From: Candidatus Poribacteria bacterium
GTDB lineage: Bacteria > Poribacteria > WGA-4E > WGA-3G
DNA length: 64,000 bases
Assembly (NCBI GenBank): GCA_958295815.1
Contig: OY282374.1
Location: 3,132,856 to 3,196,855, forward strand
Reading direction: 5' to 3'
Shown: positions 50,861-59,706 of the stretch, one piece after another
Layout: every line of letters starts with the position of its first letter
Position numbering within the stretch: position 1 is the first letter of the stretch
The notes under the pieces: model-generated
What the model saw: the letters and a program-made list of their open reading frames with translations, nothing else
Told to the model about the DNA's origin: nothing
Database searches by the model: none
Position numbers and translations under genes: made by a program

Positions 50861-52672
50861 TCAAACGTTCAAGCCGAGTTGGTTGCTTAATTCCATCAAG
50901 CGTCTATTAATTCCTGTTTTGTCGATGCGGTTCCCGTCTACAAATTCTTGATATCCGGGCAACAGTGCCTCTGGAATCATTATACGTGAATTGGCTTCGC
51001 GTAGTGCCAACAGTCCCATAAAAAGCTGCATCTCTGGTGAATGAGCCGGTATGAAGTCCTCTAAGGCTTGGCGTAGGTCGGATTCTGTGAGCCTATCGCG
51101 TTGGTTGTGTCTCGCGATATTATGCGCACGTTGGACAATCAGGAAGAGATCTCTCCAAGTCAACCCGTCCGTCTCTGGACCTCCAACAAGTTCTCGGAAA
51201 TTAATCTCATTTTCGGTTTGCCCTTGACAGAATATTCTTAAAATTTCCATTCTACCTTCAGCGATTGGTGGTAGCATGATGAACTTAGTGTCAAAAATAC
51301 CGTACTGACGAAAGATCTGTGGCATCAAGTCTGGGCGGTGTGATGCGCCGACCCATATTACTCGACCGTGTAGGGATGGATCACTGATAGCGGTCACAAG
51401 GCTTTGGGGGAACGGCTGTCGTTCTTCGGGATGCATACTCGTATGCGGCGGTGCCTGCTCAATTTCATCCATAAAGACAACTACTGGTGAAATTCCGCGA
51501 ATAAAACTTATAGCGGCGTTCAGGTTGCGATCATAAGAATTCCCGTTTTCATTGATGTTGATTGTTACCTCACCCACCTGATTGGCATACCGGAGTTGCA
51601 CGAACGTCATATTTGCTTCACCAGCGATTAACTGCGCCGCGTAGATCTTGCTGGTACCCGGTGGTCCAAGGAAAAGGACACCCCGCGGCACGCGCCGAAG
51701 ATCCCGATTTTTCATACCCTCTGCAATATCCCGAATGGCATCCACGACATACCAACCATCTCCAGAGTTTCTCTGACTTTCACCGAGTTCAAGGACCCCG
51801 TGACTAAAGGTTCTGATACTCTCACGCCGGTATCTCACAAGCGGTTCACCACCGGCTTTCTGTTCAGCGGATTCCGCCTGCCGCACAACATCATGAATGC
51901 CAAAAAGGTTCAGTCCTATGGTCTCTTGTGCTAAGACTTCTCTATCGCGATCGTCCCCGAGAGTTTTACGCATCTGCGATGAAGTGTCCGAAATGATATG
52001 TAGGTGTTCGATGAACTGACGCCGTTCGGAATAGTTAGGGAACGGAATTTCTATCACAGGAATCTCTGGATTGACAGTGAGACTTGGATGAATGTCGAAT
52101 CTATTTTGGGTGAGAAGTAAAATGGTGTGTCCACGTCTCCGGATGTCTAAGTCGGAAGCCCAATTTTGGATCCGGCTGAAAAAACGATGCAAATCATAAC
52201 TAGTTCCACTGCTCAAAGAAAGGTCGTTCGGTGCCAGCTGCTCCAGAAAATTGATGACTAAGCCAACTTTCGCTCTACCTTGCTGCAAGAGAGCGTTTAG
52301 TTGCTCTTGTAACTCCTCCGAAGGCTCAGAGCCGACATGCATAAACGGATCTTTATGCAGATCATCAACTGCCAAGTTGGCGTTAATCCTTCGGTGTTCG
52401 GCCTCCTTGTCTTCCTCATATTCGGCTGGGATAAGCTTTAACAATTTCTGCGTATTCCGCCACCGCTCAATATTCGGCCAAATAATGCCTTGTGATGCAT
52501 TGTATCCAAGAACTAGATCACAGCCCAACATGTTAAGTTGCTCCATGATGAAGTCGAAGGCGGGCAAGTAACCGTAAAAATCATCGGGCAATAGATCTTG
52601 CACGTTAAAATGGAGCAGAAATTCGTGTGCGGAACCTGCGTTGTAATGTCTTTTTATCGCTTCCCAAAACAT
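50861..52672 (-). CDS. Ycf46-like AAA+ ATPase with a degenerate N-terminal module
   Basis: A 603-residue cytosolic protein. The N-terminal half (about 1-270) has LVINFLEQL and TILLLTQN stretches that resemble an inactive AAA module, as in Ycf46-like proteins. The C-terminal half has Walker A GPPGTSKI (336-343), Walker B VVVFMDEIE (about 394-402) and a sensor region (VIWVGASHRPDL). In Walker A the residue after Lys is Ile, not Thr or Ser, so Mg binding may be altered. Known relatives have poorly defined roles in stress or photosynthetic acclimation. It sits between two LamG genes, all on the minus strand. Confidence 0.82.
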   Translation of the reverse strand: MFWEAIKRHYNAGSAHEFLLHFNVQDLLPDDFYGYLPAFDFIMEQLNMLGCDLVLGYNASQGIIWPNIERWRNTQKLLKLIPAEYEEDKEAEHRRINANLAVDDLHKDPFMHVGSEPSEELQEQLNALLQQGRAKVGLVINFLEQLAPNDLSLSSGTSYDLHRFFSRIQNWASDLDIRRRGHTILLLTQNRFDIHPSLTVNPEIPVIEIPFPNYSERRQFIEHLHIISDTSSQMRKTLGDDRDREVLAQETIGLNLFGIHDVVRQAESAEQKAGGEPLVRYRRESIRTFSHGVLELGESQRNSGDGWYVVDAIRDIAEGMKNRDLRRVPRGVLFLGPPGTSKIYAAQLIAGEANMTFVQLRYANQVGEVTININENGNSYDRNLNAAISFIRGISPVVVFMDEIEQAPPHTSMHPEERQPFPQSLVTAISDPSLHGRVIWVGASHRPDLMPQIFRQYGIFDTKFIMLPPIAEGRMEILRIFCQGQTENEINFRELVGGPETDGLTWRDLFLIVQRAHNIARHNQRDRLTESDLRQALEDFIPAHSPEMQLFMGLLALREANSRIMIPEALLPGYQEFVDGNRIDKTGINRRLMELSNQLGLNV

Positions 52673-52773
52673 TCTGGTCTCCGGTATAGGATGTTAAATT
52701 TTTTGTGGGTAGATATAAACAGGCAGGTATAGAGAAGATAGTGGGTACGCTTTTCAACGTACCCGACGGTATT

Positions 52774-53562
52774 TTAGCGACTGGTCTTGATATCGCCCCA
52801 AGTCGTAGTTAATTTCGCCTTCGCATCAACAGCGGTAGCTAAAGGCATTACCTCGTTAATCTCATCGGCACTCAAAGCGCGGTTCCAGAGACGAACTTCG
52901 TCTATCGCACCTGCGAAGACATAATTAAGCCGCTCACAATCCTGCCCGATTCGCCACGGATCGTCGTTAGCATTCAGGGCACCCGGTACATCGCCTTCTG
53001 CAACTGCTTCACCGTTAATGTAGATTGTCCCGGTATTCGTATCGTTGGTAAAAGCGACATGAACCCATTCACCGGTTGCTGGAAGATCGGTTGTAATGTC
53101 GGCGCGACCACCTTCGGTCTCAAAGCGGAGTTTGAAAACACCACCTTCACTAAACAGACCGTATTGTGTTCTACCTGAACAGCCGCCGTGGACGGATTTA
53201 CCAACAATCTGGCGGGTCCCGTTCCAGTGATCGGCGTTGATCCATGCCATAAACGTACACGCATTCACATTCAACGCATCCGTGCTTTCAACAGTAACGA
53301 ACACATCGCTGCCATCACCACCAAAGCGAAGTGCGCCACCGAATTTTCCAGAATCCCACTCGGGATTGGAAATTTCGCCATCGTGACCGTTACCACTCGC
53401 ATCTGCAGCAAGAGAGCCTGATCCTTCATCGTAGTGGTGAATTAGGATGAGTCCCTCTTCAAGGTTAGCCGAGACGAACGGTGTGAATAACATAGACACT
53501 GCTATGAAAAAACACACAGTCCCATAAAGAGAGAAATTACAAGTCGGTATTAATTTTTTCAT
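52774..53562 (-). CDS. Secreted LamG-domain protein with WGxIK tail
   Basis: A 262-residue protein with a signal peptide (about residues 1-32, ending near VSANL). The LamG jellyroll shows LILIHHYDEGSGSLAADASGNG, CTFMAWINADHWNG and GAIDEVRLWNRALSADEI. The tail is KLTTTWGDIKTSR, a variant of the shared motif. It is clearly a paralogue of the LamG gene at 49956-50732. AAGGAGG precedes the ATG, and a promoter lies upstream. The ligand is unknown. Confidence 0.85.
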   Translation of the reverse strand: MKKLIPTCNFSLYGTVCFFIAVSMLFTPFVSANLEEGLILIHHYDEGSGSLAADASGNGHDGEISNPEWDSGKFGGALRFGGDGSDVFVTVESTDALNVNACTFMAWINADHWNGTRQIVGKSVHGGCSGRTQYGLFSEGGVFKLRFETEGGRADITTDLPATGEWVHVAFTNDTNTGTIYINGEAVAEGDVPGALNANDDPWRIGQDCERLNYVFAGAIDEVRLWNRALSADEINEVMPLATAVDAKAKLTTTWGDIKTSR

Positions 53563-53590
53563 CGTGTTGCCTCCTTGAAAAATATAGAAT

Positions 53591-53620
53591 AGTATAACAG
53601 GTTTTTTATAACCCTGTCAA
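53591..53620 (-). promoter_or_regulatory. Sigma70-type promoter for the LamG gene at 52774-53562
   Basis: On the minus strand: TTGACA (53620-53615), an 18-base spacer and TATACT (53596-53591). Confidence 0.7.
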
Positions 53621-53705
53621 AGAAAAAACACTATCAGTAGAACGTTATTAAACCGTATTAAGATTCACGGAGATACCTGATCTGACGGAAAACCTGATTT
53701 TCAAC

Positions 53706-53734
53706 TTGACACCTGAGAGGAATTCTGTTAATAT
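53706..53734 (+). promoter_or_regulatory. Sigma70-type promoter for the MATE gene
   Basis: TTGACA (53706-53711), a 17-base spacer and TAATAT (53729-53734). It lies about 105 bases before the ATG, so the transcript has a moderately long leader. Confidence 0.65.
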
Positions 53735-53840
53735 GAACGCGACTTATACAGAGTCCTTAAATCTGATGCCACATCCACTTGTCAAATCTCAATCTGGTGG
53801 AAAAACTAACCAGTCCTGAATAGGAACTGAAACAAAAAAT

Positions 53841-55214
53841 ATGAAGAAAGCACGGGGCGATTTGACCCGTGGAAGTCTTTTTAGACACCTTCTGCGGCTC
53901 GCAGTACCGATAATATTTAGTTACATTCTTCAAGATGCCTTCAATATTGTTGATATGATTTTCGTCGGAAGACTTGGTCCAGGTGCAATAGCTGCAGTTG
54001 GCATAAGTGGAAATTTGCTTCGTTTAATCGGTGTTTTCTCACTCGGTATCTCAACAGGTGCTGGGATTATGGTCGCGCAGTACCTCGGTGCTCGAAACCT
54101 CGCGCAAGCTGAGCACATCGCGATGCAGGCAATTTTCCTGGCTGTTTTCTTTTCTATTGGCGTTAGTCTGGTCGGTTACCCACTGGCGGAATACGGTCTA
54201 CTTGCTGTCCGAATGGTGGACCCAGAGGTCCTACGTCTCGGCACAACTTACATGCATATCACGCTCTTGGGTATCAGTACGATGTTTGTGTCAATGGCAC
54301 TCGGTTCCATTTTTCGCGCAGGTGGGGACGCCATCACTCCGATGGGTGTGCTGATTTTTTCAACACTAATTAACATCGTGTTGGATCCGTTGTTAATTTT
54401 CGGCTTGTGGGGGTTTCCGAAGCTCGGCGTAGCCGGATCGGCGTATGCGACGCTCATTGGACGTGGAGCTGGTGTGGTTGTACTGCTTTATTTCTGTTGG
54501 ACAGACCGCGCACCAGTTTCACTGCGGAGAGTTCAATTTCGGATAGACTTCTCGGAAATGATTGACATCCTACGTCTCGGTGTTTATAGTTCTATGCAAG
54601 GATTTTGGCGGCATATATCGAGACTCGGTTTCCTGTGGGTAATCGGACCCTACGGCAAAAATATCGTTGCCGCATATACAATCTGCATGCGTCTTCGGAT
54701 TTTGGTAATGAATCCTGGGTTCGGTATAGCGAATTCAGTGTCACCATTGGTTGGGCAGAATTTGGGGGCGAATCAGATGGAACGCGCCGAAAAATCAACG
54801 CGGATCGCGAATCTTTTCGGTGCTGTTCTCATGGCAGGCATCGGGGCAATTTTCCTCATTTTTCCTCAGATGTTCATTCGGATCTTCACACCCGACACGA
54901 CTGTCATCGAGATCGGTGCTGTTTACCTGCAGTTTCTATCTCCAACATTTGGATTTATCGCTTTTTCGCTTATTTTGGGAAAAGCACTCAATGGAGCTGG
55001 TGATACGCTCTCTCCGATGGTGATTACGCTTGCCTCGCAGGTAGGGGTCGGATTAGGACTTGTGATACTACTGTCACACCTAATTGGACTCAACGGTGTT
55101 TGGTTGGGTATTGCGCTCTCGAATGTCGTACAAGGTGTCGTAATGTGGCTCTGGTATCGGACAGGAAGATGGAAAACAATAAAAGTTATGAAAAGGGTGC
55201 CGAAAGCGGCGTAG
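53841..55214 (+). CDS. MATE-family multidrug efflux protein
   Basis: A 457-residue inner-membrane exporter driven by a sodium or proton gradient. About twelve hydrophobic segments are present. Family marks include LAVPIIFSYILQDAFNIVDMIFVGRLG at the N-terminus, VAQYLGARN in the loop after the second segment, and the internal repeat LVGQNLGANQ in the second half. The substrate is not predictable; relatives export cationic drugs, flavins and sometimes metabolites. It precedes the rhodanese gene by 56 bases, so the two may be co-transcribed. Confidence 0.93.
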   Translation: MKKARGDLTRGSLFRHLLRLAVPIIFSYILQDAFNIVDMIFVGRLGPGAIAAVGISGNLLRLIGVFSLGISTGAGIMVAQYLGARNLAQAEHIAMQAIFLAVFFSIGVSLVGYPLAEYGLLAVRMVDPEVLRLGTTYMHITLLGISTMFVSMALGSIFRAGGDAITPMGVLIFSTLINIVLDPLLIFGLWGFPKLGVAGSAYATLIGRGAGVVVLLYFCWTDRAPVSLRRVQFRIDFSEMIDILRLGVYSSMQGFWRHISRLGFLWVIGPYGKNIVAAYTICMRLRILVMNPGFGIANSVSPLVGQNLGANQMERAEKSTRIANLFGAVLMAGIGAIFLIFPQMFIRIFTPDTTVIEIGAVYLQFLSPTFGFIAFSLILGKALNGAGDTLSPMVITLASQVGVGLGLVILLSHLIGLNGVWLGIALSNVVQGVVMWLWYRTGRWKTIKVMKRVPKAA

Positions 55215-55270
55215 GAAAACCGCAGCACTGCTCGGCATCCCAAGCAGCTTTGGAAGGAGTTAATTAAATA

Positions 55271-56110
55271 ATGGAAGACTACAAAGGCTACGAAAATCCA
55301 CAACTGGTTATCTCTGCTGAGGAATTGAAAAGCACGCTCGACGATGAAACCTTCTGTATCGTCGATACGCGACCGACTTATGAATATTTGCGCGGGCATA
55401 TCCCCGGCGCACTTCATTTAGACTTGTTCGGTCTCAGTCTCATTGATACCAGCAAAGAGACGTTTGATACCTTTATGTGGATGATAGCGTATCTATTTCA
55501 GCAACGCGGGCTTGATCCGAGTATGCCAATTGTGTGGTATGAAGACATCTCTGGAACGCGAGCGTCCCGGGGATTTTGGTTTTGTGAGTATTTAGGACAT
55601 CCAGATACCCGTTTGCTCGATGGAGGTTTCAAGGCATGGTTAGCGGCGGACGGACCTGTGAGTACAACAGGTGTTGAACCACCGGAGGTACCACCCTTCC
55701 CAATAAACCCATACCACGACGCGCACATGGATGCTGATGTTATCCGTGCTCTCTTAAATCGAGACGATTTTGTTCCGCTTGACACGCGCACCGATGATGA
55801 GCACTACGGCAGGGTCGCCCGTGCAGAACGTCCAGGCGCGATCCCTGGTTCTATTCACATTGAATGGCTCGATAACCTTGACGAAGCCGGGGCTTTTAAA
55901 TCTGCCGATGAACTCCGACAAATGTATGAAGCGGTCGGGATTACACCCAACAAACAGGTAATGTGCTACTGACAGGGCGGATACCGCTCTTCCCAAGCCT
56001 ATTTGGCGTTGCGACTTTTGGGATATCCAAAGGTAAGCAACTACATCGGCTCGTGGAAAGAGTGGGGTGACCGGCTGGATTTGCCGGTCGTAATTCCGCA
56101 GGCTTCGTGA
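55271..56110 (+). CDS. Tandem-domain rhodanese (sulfurtransferase), candidate selenoprotein with in-frame TGA at the catalytic position
   Basis: An ATG at 55271 preceded by AAGGAG starts a two-domain rhodanese. The N-terminal domain (about residues 10-135) has [17 protein letters not shown], but its active-site loop reads YEDISGTR with no Cys, as usual for the inactive half. The C-terminal domain begins [11 protein letters not shown] and runs to VMCY. A TGA follows at 55970-55972 (codon 234), then [19 protein letters not shown] and [16 protein letters not shown], ending at a TGA at 56108-56110. In rhodaneses the residue before QGGxR is the catalytic Cys, so the TGA falls exactly there. Known rhodanese-related selenoproteins make selenocysteine a real option. 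If TGA is a true stop, the protein lacks its active site. Confidence 0.85.
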
Positions 56111-56112
56111 AG

Positions 56113-56835
56113 TTAAAACAGACGGAATCCAGCTATTACTTTAGCAACTTCAGCTGGACATTCGTGAGGTAAGTAATGCCCAGCGTTGGGAATCCAAACC
56201 CATTGGATATTCGGATTGGGCGGAATGCGCAACTGTTGTTCAGTGAAATCATTCCGTCCCATACCCCCAAAAACTTCATAAATCGGGATGCGTGACTGCT
56301 CAAGGTAAGTGTAGGCGTCAAAAATTTTGACGGATTCCCAAAAACTGTCCCAGACTTCGGGATTAAAACGGCTCCGCGTCTCTTCAGATTTCCGCTGAAT
56401 CTGTGTGACAGCGGTTTCGGACAGCGAACCATAAAATCGTCCGGGGTCAAAAGAACTACCAGCAGAGGAGAGGCTTGTCCATCCTTCCAATAGGATAAGT
56501 CCAGCAACACACGATGAATGCCTCGCGACCTCCATTGCGACCATACCACCGAGGCTATGTCCAACAATTATGAATCCTTGAAGCCCCAAATCGTCTGTTA
56601 GATGTCCGACATCCTCAGCAAGATCGGCTAATGTGAATGGTTGCGTAGGCACAGGACTCTGCCCATGCCCACGAAAATCGAGAGAGATACAACGTTCGTT
56701 CTTTGGTAATCCTTCGATCACCTCCGCCCAGTCCGATGAATCACACCCAGTGCCGTGTAGAAAGAGTAGTGGCTGACCTGAGTTATCTGAATCTAAATAA
56801 GCCATCTCTCCGCAAGACATTTGGATTGTTGGCAT
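56113..56835 (-). CDS. Alpha/beta hydrolase
   Basis: A 240-residue hydrolase fold protein. HGTGCDSSDW carries the oxyanion-hole region, DFRGHGQS follows, and GHSLGGM is the nucleophile elbow with the catalytic Ser. The His lies in NAGHYLPHE near the C-terminus, and the acid is probably the Asp in GRNDF. There is no signal peptide, so it is probably cytosolic. The substrate is unknown; it is convergent with the rhodanese gene (2 bases apart). It is in the same direction as the amidohydrolase gene 20 bases upstream and may share its transcript. Confidence 0.88.
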   Translation of the reverse strand: MPTIQMSCGEMAYLDSDNSGQPLLFLHGTGCDSSDWAEVIEGLPKNERCISLDFRGHGQSPVPTQPFTLADLAEDVGHLTDDLGLQGFIIVGHSLGGMVAMEVARHSSCVAGLILLEGWTSLSSAGSSFDPGRFYGSLSETAVTQIQRKSEETRSRFNPEVWDSFWESVKIFDAYTYLEQSRIPIYEVFGGMGRNDFTEQQLRIPPNPNIQWVWIPNAGHYLPHECPAEVAKVIAGFRLF

Positions 56836-56855
56836 GGTGTCCGTCCCACTCTAAG

Positions 56856-57695
56856 TTATAGGTTCCAAATCTGTGCAGCAGTCCCACCGAGGATCAGATC
56901 CTTATCATCTGCTGTCAAGAAGGGCAATCCCTCCCGAATCAACCGTAACTCATCGGCTAAAGATGGCCAGTTGTGTTTTTGTCTGTGGTGTCCGGGGTAT
57001 CCTGTGCCCCACACTGTCCGCGCTGCCCCGAAAGCCGAAATCAATTTCTCAATGAAAGGGTGAACATCTGTGTACGGAAAATCTTGGTCAGAACGTCCGG
57101 CGACATCTGATAATTTGAAGTAGACATTATCGTATTGAGCGAGTTCTACGATTGGCTGGAAAGCTGATTCGTCAGTATCTATCTGTGGGTATCCCATGTG
57201 GTCGAGGATGAGTGTAAGATGTGGGTACTGTTGCGCAATAGCGGCAACTTGGTCGGCAAATTCAGCGCGCAAATGAAATTGGATAATGGCGTCCAGCGCA
57301 GCGATTTCCTCCCACATCGCTTCGTTCTGTCGGGTCAGCAATATTTTTTCGTCAGGGTAGTACATCGGATGGAAACGGTACCCTACTAAGCCTCGCTCTT
57401 TTATCCAATAGCGGACCTGCTCTGCATTCTTCGGATCTTGTGGATCAATTAAACCGTGTCCGATGAAGCGATCTGGAAAACGCGCGACCGAGTCAGCGAT
57501 ATAACCGTTATCCCAAGTTGACCAACTCGTCTGCACAAGAACTGTCCAATCTACACCGTGTGCGTCCATCTCCGCCAAAAGTTCATCGGCGGTTCCAGGT
57601 TCATCTGGATAGGAATTCCAAGTCGGCGCAGTCGGACCAACTGGATACTTCGGAGGATCAATTTCCCAAACATGAACATGGGTATCTACAACCAT
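56856..57695 (-). CDS. Amidohydrolase-2 family hydrolase/lactonase, altered last metal ligand
   Basis: A 279-residue TIM-barrel protein of the amidohydrolase-2 group, which includes lactonases and decarboxylases acting on pyrones and aromatic acids. DTHVHVW at the N-terminus supplies the usual first metal ligands. QFHLRAEF and LILDHMGYP follow. Near the C-terminus a WGTGYPGHH motif appears where related enzymes have WGxDYP, so the Asp that binds the metal is Gly. The change may define a subgroup rather than a defect. The substrate is unknown. Confidence 0.85.
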   Translation of the reverse strand: MVVDTHVHVWEIDPPKYPVGPTAPTWNSYPDEPGTADELLAEMDAHGVDWTVLVQTSWSTWDNGYIADSVARFPDRFIGHGLIDPQDPKNAEQVRYWIKERGLVGYRFHPMYYPDEKILLTRQNEAMWEEIAALDAIIQFHLRAEFADQVAAIAQQYPHLTLILDHMGYPQIDTDESAFQPIVELAQYDNVYFKLSDVAGRSDQDFPYTDVHPFIEKLISAFGAARTVWGTGYPGHHRQKHNWPSLADELRLIREGLPFLTADDKDLILGGTAAQIWNL

Positions 57696-57719
57696 TTAAA
57701 ACTCCTTGGTGGCTGGAAT

Positions 57720-58922
57720 TTAAAACAGAAACTGTGCGTCCACCATTTCCCCGGCACCTAACGTCACTCCTGCTGGCACTGTAATCAACCCGTTTGCCAA
57801 TACCAGGGAATGAAGAATACCTGACCCTTGGGGTCCCGTTGTTGCTGCGGTGTATTGCCCATTGGATTCAGTGAGAATCGAGCGCATATAATTAACGCGT
57901 CCGTCTCTGTTGGTGACAGATTCTGACAAAGTGGCTTTGAAGGTCGGACGCAATAAATCTACGTGTCCCGCCATTTTCAAAAGCGCGGGTCGCACAAAGA
58001 GTTCAAACACAACAAGCGAAGAGACTGGATTACCGGGCAATCCAAAAATTGGTTTTCCGTCGGCGATGCCGTAAGCCTGTGGTTTCCCCGGTTTCATAGC
58101 GACGCGCCAGAAGTTAATCTCACCCAATTTACCCAAAACACTTTTTACAATGTCGTGCTCACCTACTGAAACGCCACCACTTGTGATTAGCGCATCGGCT
58201 TCCGCTAGTGCCGCACGAAAGATTCGCTCTGTTTCTGCCTCGTCATCGCGGGCAATTCCCATATCAATCGGTATACCGCCAGCCTCCTCGACTTGGGCAT
58301 AGAGACCGTAGCGGTTGCTGTCCCGAATTTTTCCCGGTTCCAGTGACTCACCGAGCGGTGTCAGTTCATCACCTGTTGAGACAATCGCAACGGTAGGCTT
58401 ACGATGGACCGAGACCTCCGCGCAATTCAAAGAGGCAAGCATTGAGATCTCTGGCGGACGTAGGTGCTTCCCTTTTCCCATGACTAGGGTGCCTTCCTTG
58501 ACACTTTCACCTGTGAAACGGACGTTTTCAGAATCCTCAACACTTTCAAAAATCTTGACAGTATTACCTTCTTGTTCGGTGACTTCCTGCATAACGACCG
58601 CATCAGCACCTTCAGGCATCATTGCACCGGTCATAATACGCGATGCTTGCCCTGCCTCGACCTGTTTTGTAGGCGCATACCCTGCAGCGATCATCTCTGC
58701 AACTGATAAAACAGCCGGGTTATCTTTGGAAATATCCTTTACGTCTGCTGCACGCACCGCATATCCATCCATCGCCGAATTGTCAAATGGTGGGATATTT
58801 TCAGCAGCATGCAGCCCCTCTGCGAGAACATAACCGGTACAGTTAAGAATACCTCGCGTTTCCGTTGGTAAAACCGGGATTGTATTTAGCATCTGTTGAC
58901 GGGCTTCTTCGACACTTAGCAT
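57720..58922 (-). CDS. moeA: Molybdopterin molybdotransferase
   Basis: Inserts molybdate into adenylated molybdopterin to make molybdenum cofactor. I chose the ATG at 58922 (MLSVEEARQQ). The 400-residue product has SAMDGYAVRAAD, VAIVSTGDEL, GKIRDSNRYGL, TSGGVSVGEHD, KPGKPQAYG and FGLPGNPVSSLV, all characteristic. Other moa/mog genes are not in the window. It is 24 bases upstream of the amidohydrolase gene on the same strand. Confidence 0.95.
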   Translation of the reverse strand: MLSVEEARQQMLNTIPVLPTETRGILNCTGYVLAEGLHAAENIPPFDNSAMDGYAVRAADVKDISKDNPAVLSVAEMIAAGYAPTKQVEAGQASRIMTGAMMPEGADAVVMQEVTEQEGNTVKIFESVEDSENVRFTGESVKEGTLVMGKGKHLRPPEISMLASLNCAEVSVHRKPTVAIVSTGDELTPLGESLEPGKIRDSNRYGLYAQVEEAGGIPIDMGIARDDEAETERIFRAALAEADALITSGGVSVGEHDIVKSVLGKLGEINFWRVAMKPGKPQAYGIADGKPIFGLPGNPVSSLVVFELFVRPALLKMAGHVDLLRPTFKATLSESVTNRDGRVNYMRSILTESNGQYTAATTGPQGSGILHSLVLANGLITVPAGVTLGAGEMVDAQFLF

Positions 58923-59027
58923 ATAATTTTTCCCCTTTGCATATAATCTCATATCCAATATAATAAAGCATCACACTGATAAGTGCAAGCCCATCTTTAC
59001 AAACTTCTAACCCTACCTCATCCGCTG

Positions 59028-59048
59028 GCGAGGTTTCTAACCTAGCCA
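59028..59048. repeat. Interspersed palindrome, GGTTTCTAACC family, copy 8
   Basis: GGCGAGGTT-TCT-AACCTAGCC (one mismatch), with the same CCGCT left flank as copies 2 and 4. Confidence 0.75.
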
Positions 59049-59091
59049 TTAACTGCCTCTTACCAATAACCAAATCACTATTCAACTTCAC

Positions 59092-59120
59092 TTGACATTG
59101 GCGCGATAGTATGATATAAT
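59092..59120 (+). promoter_or_regulatory. Consensus promoter with extended -10, for the metal-uptake locus
   Basis: TTGACA (59092-59097), a 17-base spacer containing TG before the -10, and TATAAT (59115-59120): a perfect match to consensus. The -10 lies inside GATATAATATTCC, loosely similar to Zur operators of proteobacteria. Confidence 0.85.
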
Positions 59121-59170
59121 ATTCCGCAAATCAAGAGGCAATCATTCCTCAAGTAAATCAGGTTTCCTTT

Positions 59171-59512
59171 ATGATACGCGGTAAGACTTTCCTCAAGACA
59201 CTAAAATTCGGAAGTAACCTGAAAGCCTGCATTCTAATAGGTTTATGTGTCTACGTCGTGCTCCTAAGCATCACTGTCTTAACGCATGATCATACCGGAC
59301 ATGACTATTTTGAAGATACCTGTACAGCCTGTTTCTATAACAGTCAGCATCTCAGCGTTGAAATCAAATCCTTTGCATTCATCTTTCCACTCCTTTACTG
59401 TGTTACACTCCCACTTTATGAAGCCGTTTTTCTCCCTCTAAAACTCACTACGAACACGCGTAGTCGTGCCCCACCTATATTCTCCAATAAACTTTCAATT
59501 GCTGTCTGTTAA
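59171..59512 (+). CDS. Small membrane protein with His/Cys motif (DUF2946-like)
   Basis: A 113-residue protein with one N-terminal hydrophobic segment (about residues 18-37) and a second one (about 68-86). Between them is LTHDHTGHDYFEDTCTACFYNSQH, rich in possible metal ligands, much as in small DUF2946-like proteins that accompany metal or TonB systems. I cannot confirm the family. It has its own perfect promoter and precedes the other genes of a probable metal-uptake locus on the same strand. Confidence 0.6.
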   Translation: MIRGKTFLKTLKFGSNLKACILIGLCVYVVLLSITVLTHDHTGHDYFEDTCTACFYNSQHLSVEIKSFAFIFPLLYCVTLPLYEAVFLPLKLTTNTRSRAPPIFSNKLSIAVC

Positions 59513-59660
59513 AAGGACGAAATTTATTAGGGCTTGCGCAATGTGCTAACGTGTAGGTTAGGTTAAATATAGTTAAACTTAACACAAATGACGAAGCATC
59601 TCATTTGCTGCGTAAGTCTTGTTATCACTGATTTACATTACCAGACGACTCATATTATAA

Positions 59661-59683
59661 GGACGGGTGGTCTATAACCGTCC
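59661..59683. repeat. Interspersed palindrome, GGTTTCTAACC-like, copy 9
   Basis: GGACGG and CCGTCC flank GTGGTCTATAA. It is a looser member with a different outer stem, just upstream of the lipoprotein gene. Confidence 0.5.
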
Positions 59684-59706
59684 GCTGATAAAAAATGGAG
59701 AATATA

